From positions 1-14,065 of the forward strand of contig CAJAKT010000409.1 of NCBI GenBank assembly GCA_903940375.1: 14,065 nucleotides of DNA, given 5' to 3'. Positions 12,796 through 14,065 of the stretch are shown piece by piece. The DNA is from an uncultured bacterium (lineage in GTDB: Bacteria > Actinomycetota > Actinomycetes > S36-B12). Made by a program: the position numbers and the translations under genes. The notes beneath the pieces are model-generated. The model was given only the letters and a program-made list of their open reading frames with translations. It made no database searches and was not told the DNA's origin. How positions within the stretch are numbered: the stretch's first letter is position 1; each line of letters opens with the position of its first letter.

Positions 12796-14064
12796 TTAGC
12801 CTCGCCCAGCCGTTGGCACCGTCACGACCACTGCCGTGCCTGCCGCCGACGAGCCGATCTCACACGTTCCGTGAAGGTCGCCGGACACCAGCGACTGCAC
12901 GATGCTGAGGCCCAGCCCGGTCGCCGCCTCGTCGAAGTCGGCAGGCAGTCCTACCCCGTTGTCACTCACCGTCATCACCAATGCGTCGGCCGCAGAGGAC
13001 ATGACCCGCTCGAGCTCGACGGTGACCTCGGACGGATGCGCATGCTCGACCGCGTTGTGGAGGAGTTCCGAGACCGCCATGGCCAGTGGCGTCGCCAGGT
13101 CGGCCGACAGCGAGCCCCAGGATCCTGTCCGGACGATCACGGGTGCCTCTCCTGCTCCCGCATAGGCGGGTGCCAGGTCGCGCACCAGGCCCACGACGCG
13201 GTCGACGATCTCGTCGAAGTCGACTCGCTCGCCGGTGTCAGCCGACAGCGACTCATGCACGACAGCGATTGCCGCAACGCGCAGTTCGGCCTCGGCCAGG
13301 GCTTCCTTTGCCTCGATGGTCGAGGCGCGCCGTGCCTGCAGGCGCAGCATCGCGGCCACTGTCTGCAGGTTGTTCTTGACGCGATGGTGAATCTCGCGAA
13401 TGGTCGCATCCTTGCTGATGAGTGCACGTTCGCGGCGTCGAAGATCGGTTGCGTCCTGGAGGAACACCAGCGTTCCCGCGGATGCGCCATCACGGACGAG
13501 CGGGATACCCCGCAGCAGCACGACGGCCTTCACGTTCTCGATATCCGCTCTGCCGGCCGCCCGACCCGATGCCACAGCCGACAGCGTCTCGTCCATCGGG
13601 CCAGGTCGGTGCGAGAGCCGTAGGGCAAGTTCGGCGAACGGCGAACCGACGACATCGGTGGCCAGGCCCAGCCGGCGAAGCGCACTGACGGCATTGGGGC
13701 TTGCATAGGACACCGCCCCGGTCGAGTCCAGCCGCACAATGCCGTCACCCACACGCGGGGTCTCCGTCGAATCGATGCCGGTCTCGGCCACCGGGAACTG
13801 CCCCTCGACCAGCATGGCGAACAGGTCATCGGCGGATGTCAGGTAGATCTCCTCGAGCTGCCCGGCCACACGCGGCGTACCGGAGGCCCGTCGGGCGACG
13901 ACTCCGATGACCCGGCCTGCCGTCCGCACCGGATAAGCCTCCGTCTCGTCCGGTACCCACGGGTGCTCGTTCTCCCGACGGGCAACCGGCCGGCCGAAGG
14001 CCGCCGCCTGATCCAGTTCGGGGTACCGACCACGCGGCACGAAAGCACCGACAACATCATCAGG
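12796..14064 (-). CDS. pdtaS: PdtaS-type sensor histidine kinase (5' partial)
   Basis: 422 residues are visible and the frame stays open to the right edge (reading DDVVGAFVPRG before the in-frame GTG at 14040), so roughly 80 N-terminal residues are missing relative to the 501 of M. tuberculosis PdtaS. The remainder of the GAF domain leads into a PAS domain (RVGDGIVRLDSTGAVSYASP). Next come the HisKA_2 box ISKDATIREIHHRVKNNLQ, with the phospho-acceptor in the HH pair (13384-13389), and an HATPase with N-box SELLHNAVEHAHP, G1 SDNGVGLP and G2 TGLGLSIV. It is soluble. In mycobacteria it phosphorylates PdtaR, an ANTAR RNA-binding antiterminator; no pdtaR is in this window. Neighbouring whiB1 is a conserved association. 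Confidence 0.95.
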   Translation of the reverse strand, partial: PDDVVGAFVPRGRYPELDQAAAFGRPVARRENEHPWVPDETEAYPVRTAGRVIGVVARRASGTPRVAGQLEEIYLTSADDLFAMLVEGQFPVAETGIDSTETPRVGDGIVRLDSTGAVSYASPNAVSALRRLGLATDVVGSPFAELALRLSHRPGPMDETLSAVASGRAAGRADIENVKAVVLLRGIPLVRDGASAGTLVFLQDATDLRRRERALISKDATIREIHHRVKNNLQTVAAMLRLQARRASTIEAKEALAEAELRVAAIAVVHESLSADTGERVDFDEIVDRVVGLVRDLAPAYAGAGEAPVIVRTGSWGSLSADLATPLAMAVSELLHNAVEHAHPSEVTVELERVMSSAADALVMTVSDNGVGLPADFDEAATGLGLSIVQSLVSGDLHGTCEIGSSAAGTAVVVTVPTAGRG

Positions 14065-14065
14065 C

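Overview
This window looks like chromosomal DNA from a high-GC actinobacterium (Actinomycetota). The evidence is a fused multifunctional 2-oxoglutarate decarboxylase (Kgd) without a lipoyl domain, a WhiB1-type iron-sulfur regulator beside a PdtaS-type histidine kinase, an RsbW/UsfX plus SigF-type sigma factor pair, a nickel superoxide dismutase, many GTG starts, and leaderless-looking promoters with a TANNNT hexamer 6 to 7 nt before the start codon. I cannot place it below phylum or class level. I see no phage, transposon, CRISPR array, rRNA or tRNA.

Layout. Positions 1-3777 hold the nearly complete kgd gene (its first few codons lie off the left edge) and, 2 nt after it, a 61-residue acidic protein that I match to DUF6104. 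Positions 3778-3920 are non-coding and carry a three-arm direct/inverted repeat. Then, all on the minus strand, come a VapC-type PIN toxin and its YefM/Phd-type antitoxin (4-nt overlap), a zinc-less medium-chain reductase, and the S26-type Ni-SOD maturation protease (sodX). The nickel superoxide dismutase gene (sodN) diverges from sodX. A long hairpin (6416-6481) separates sodN from a tightly coupled plus-strand operon: GNAT acetyltransferase, RsbW-like anti-sigma factor and SigF-like sigma factor, each joined by a 4-nt overlap. A four-helix membrane protein gene converges on sigF (their stop codons share CTAG) and diverges from a diacylglycerol-kinase-family gene across a 44-bp double promoter.

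A 312-bp intergenic region with a tandem TGTGACCT repeat, a likely promoter and a structured leader precedes whiB1. On the minus strand, facing whiB1, lie an 844-residue PAS-PAS-PAS-GGDEF-EAL protein and a PdtaS-like sensor kinase whose N-terminus runs off the right edge.

How the genes fit together. The left part is central metabolism (the 2-oxoglutarate node). The middle is oxidative and general stress: Ni-SOD and its protease, a quinone-reductase-like enzyme, and a SigF partner-switch pair. The right part is signalling: WhiB1, a cyclic-di-GMP enzyme and PdtaS. I see no obviously new multi-gene defence or biosynthetic system. The most notable signals are the repeated hairpin family at two intergenic sites, the uniform leaderless promoter geometry, and the insertion of a cyclic-di-GMP enzyme between whiB1 and pdtaS, with a substituted Asp in its EAL domain.
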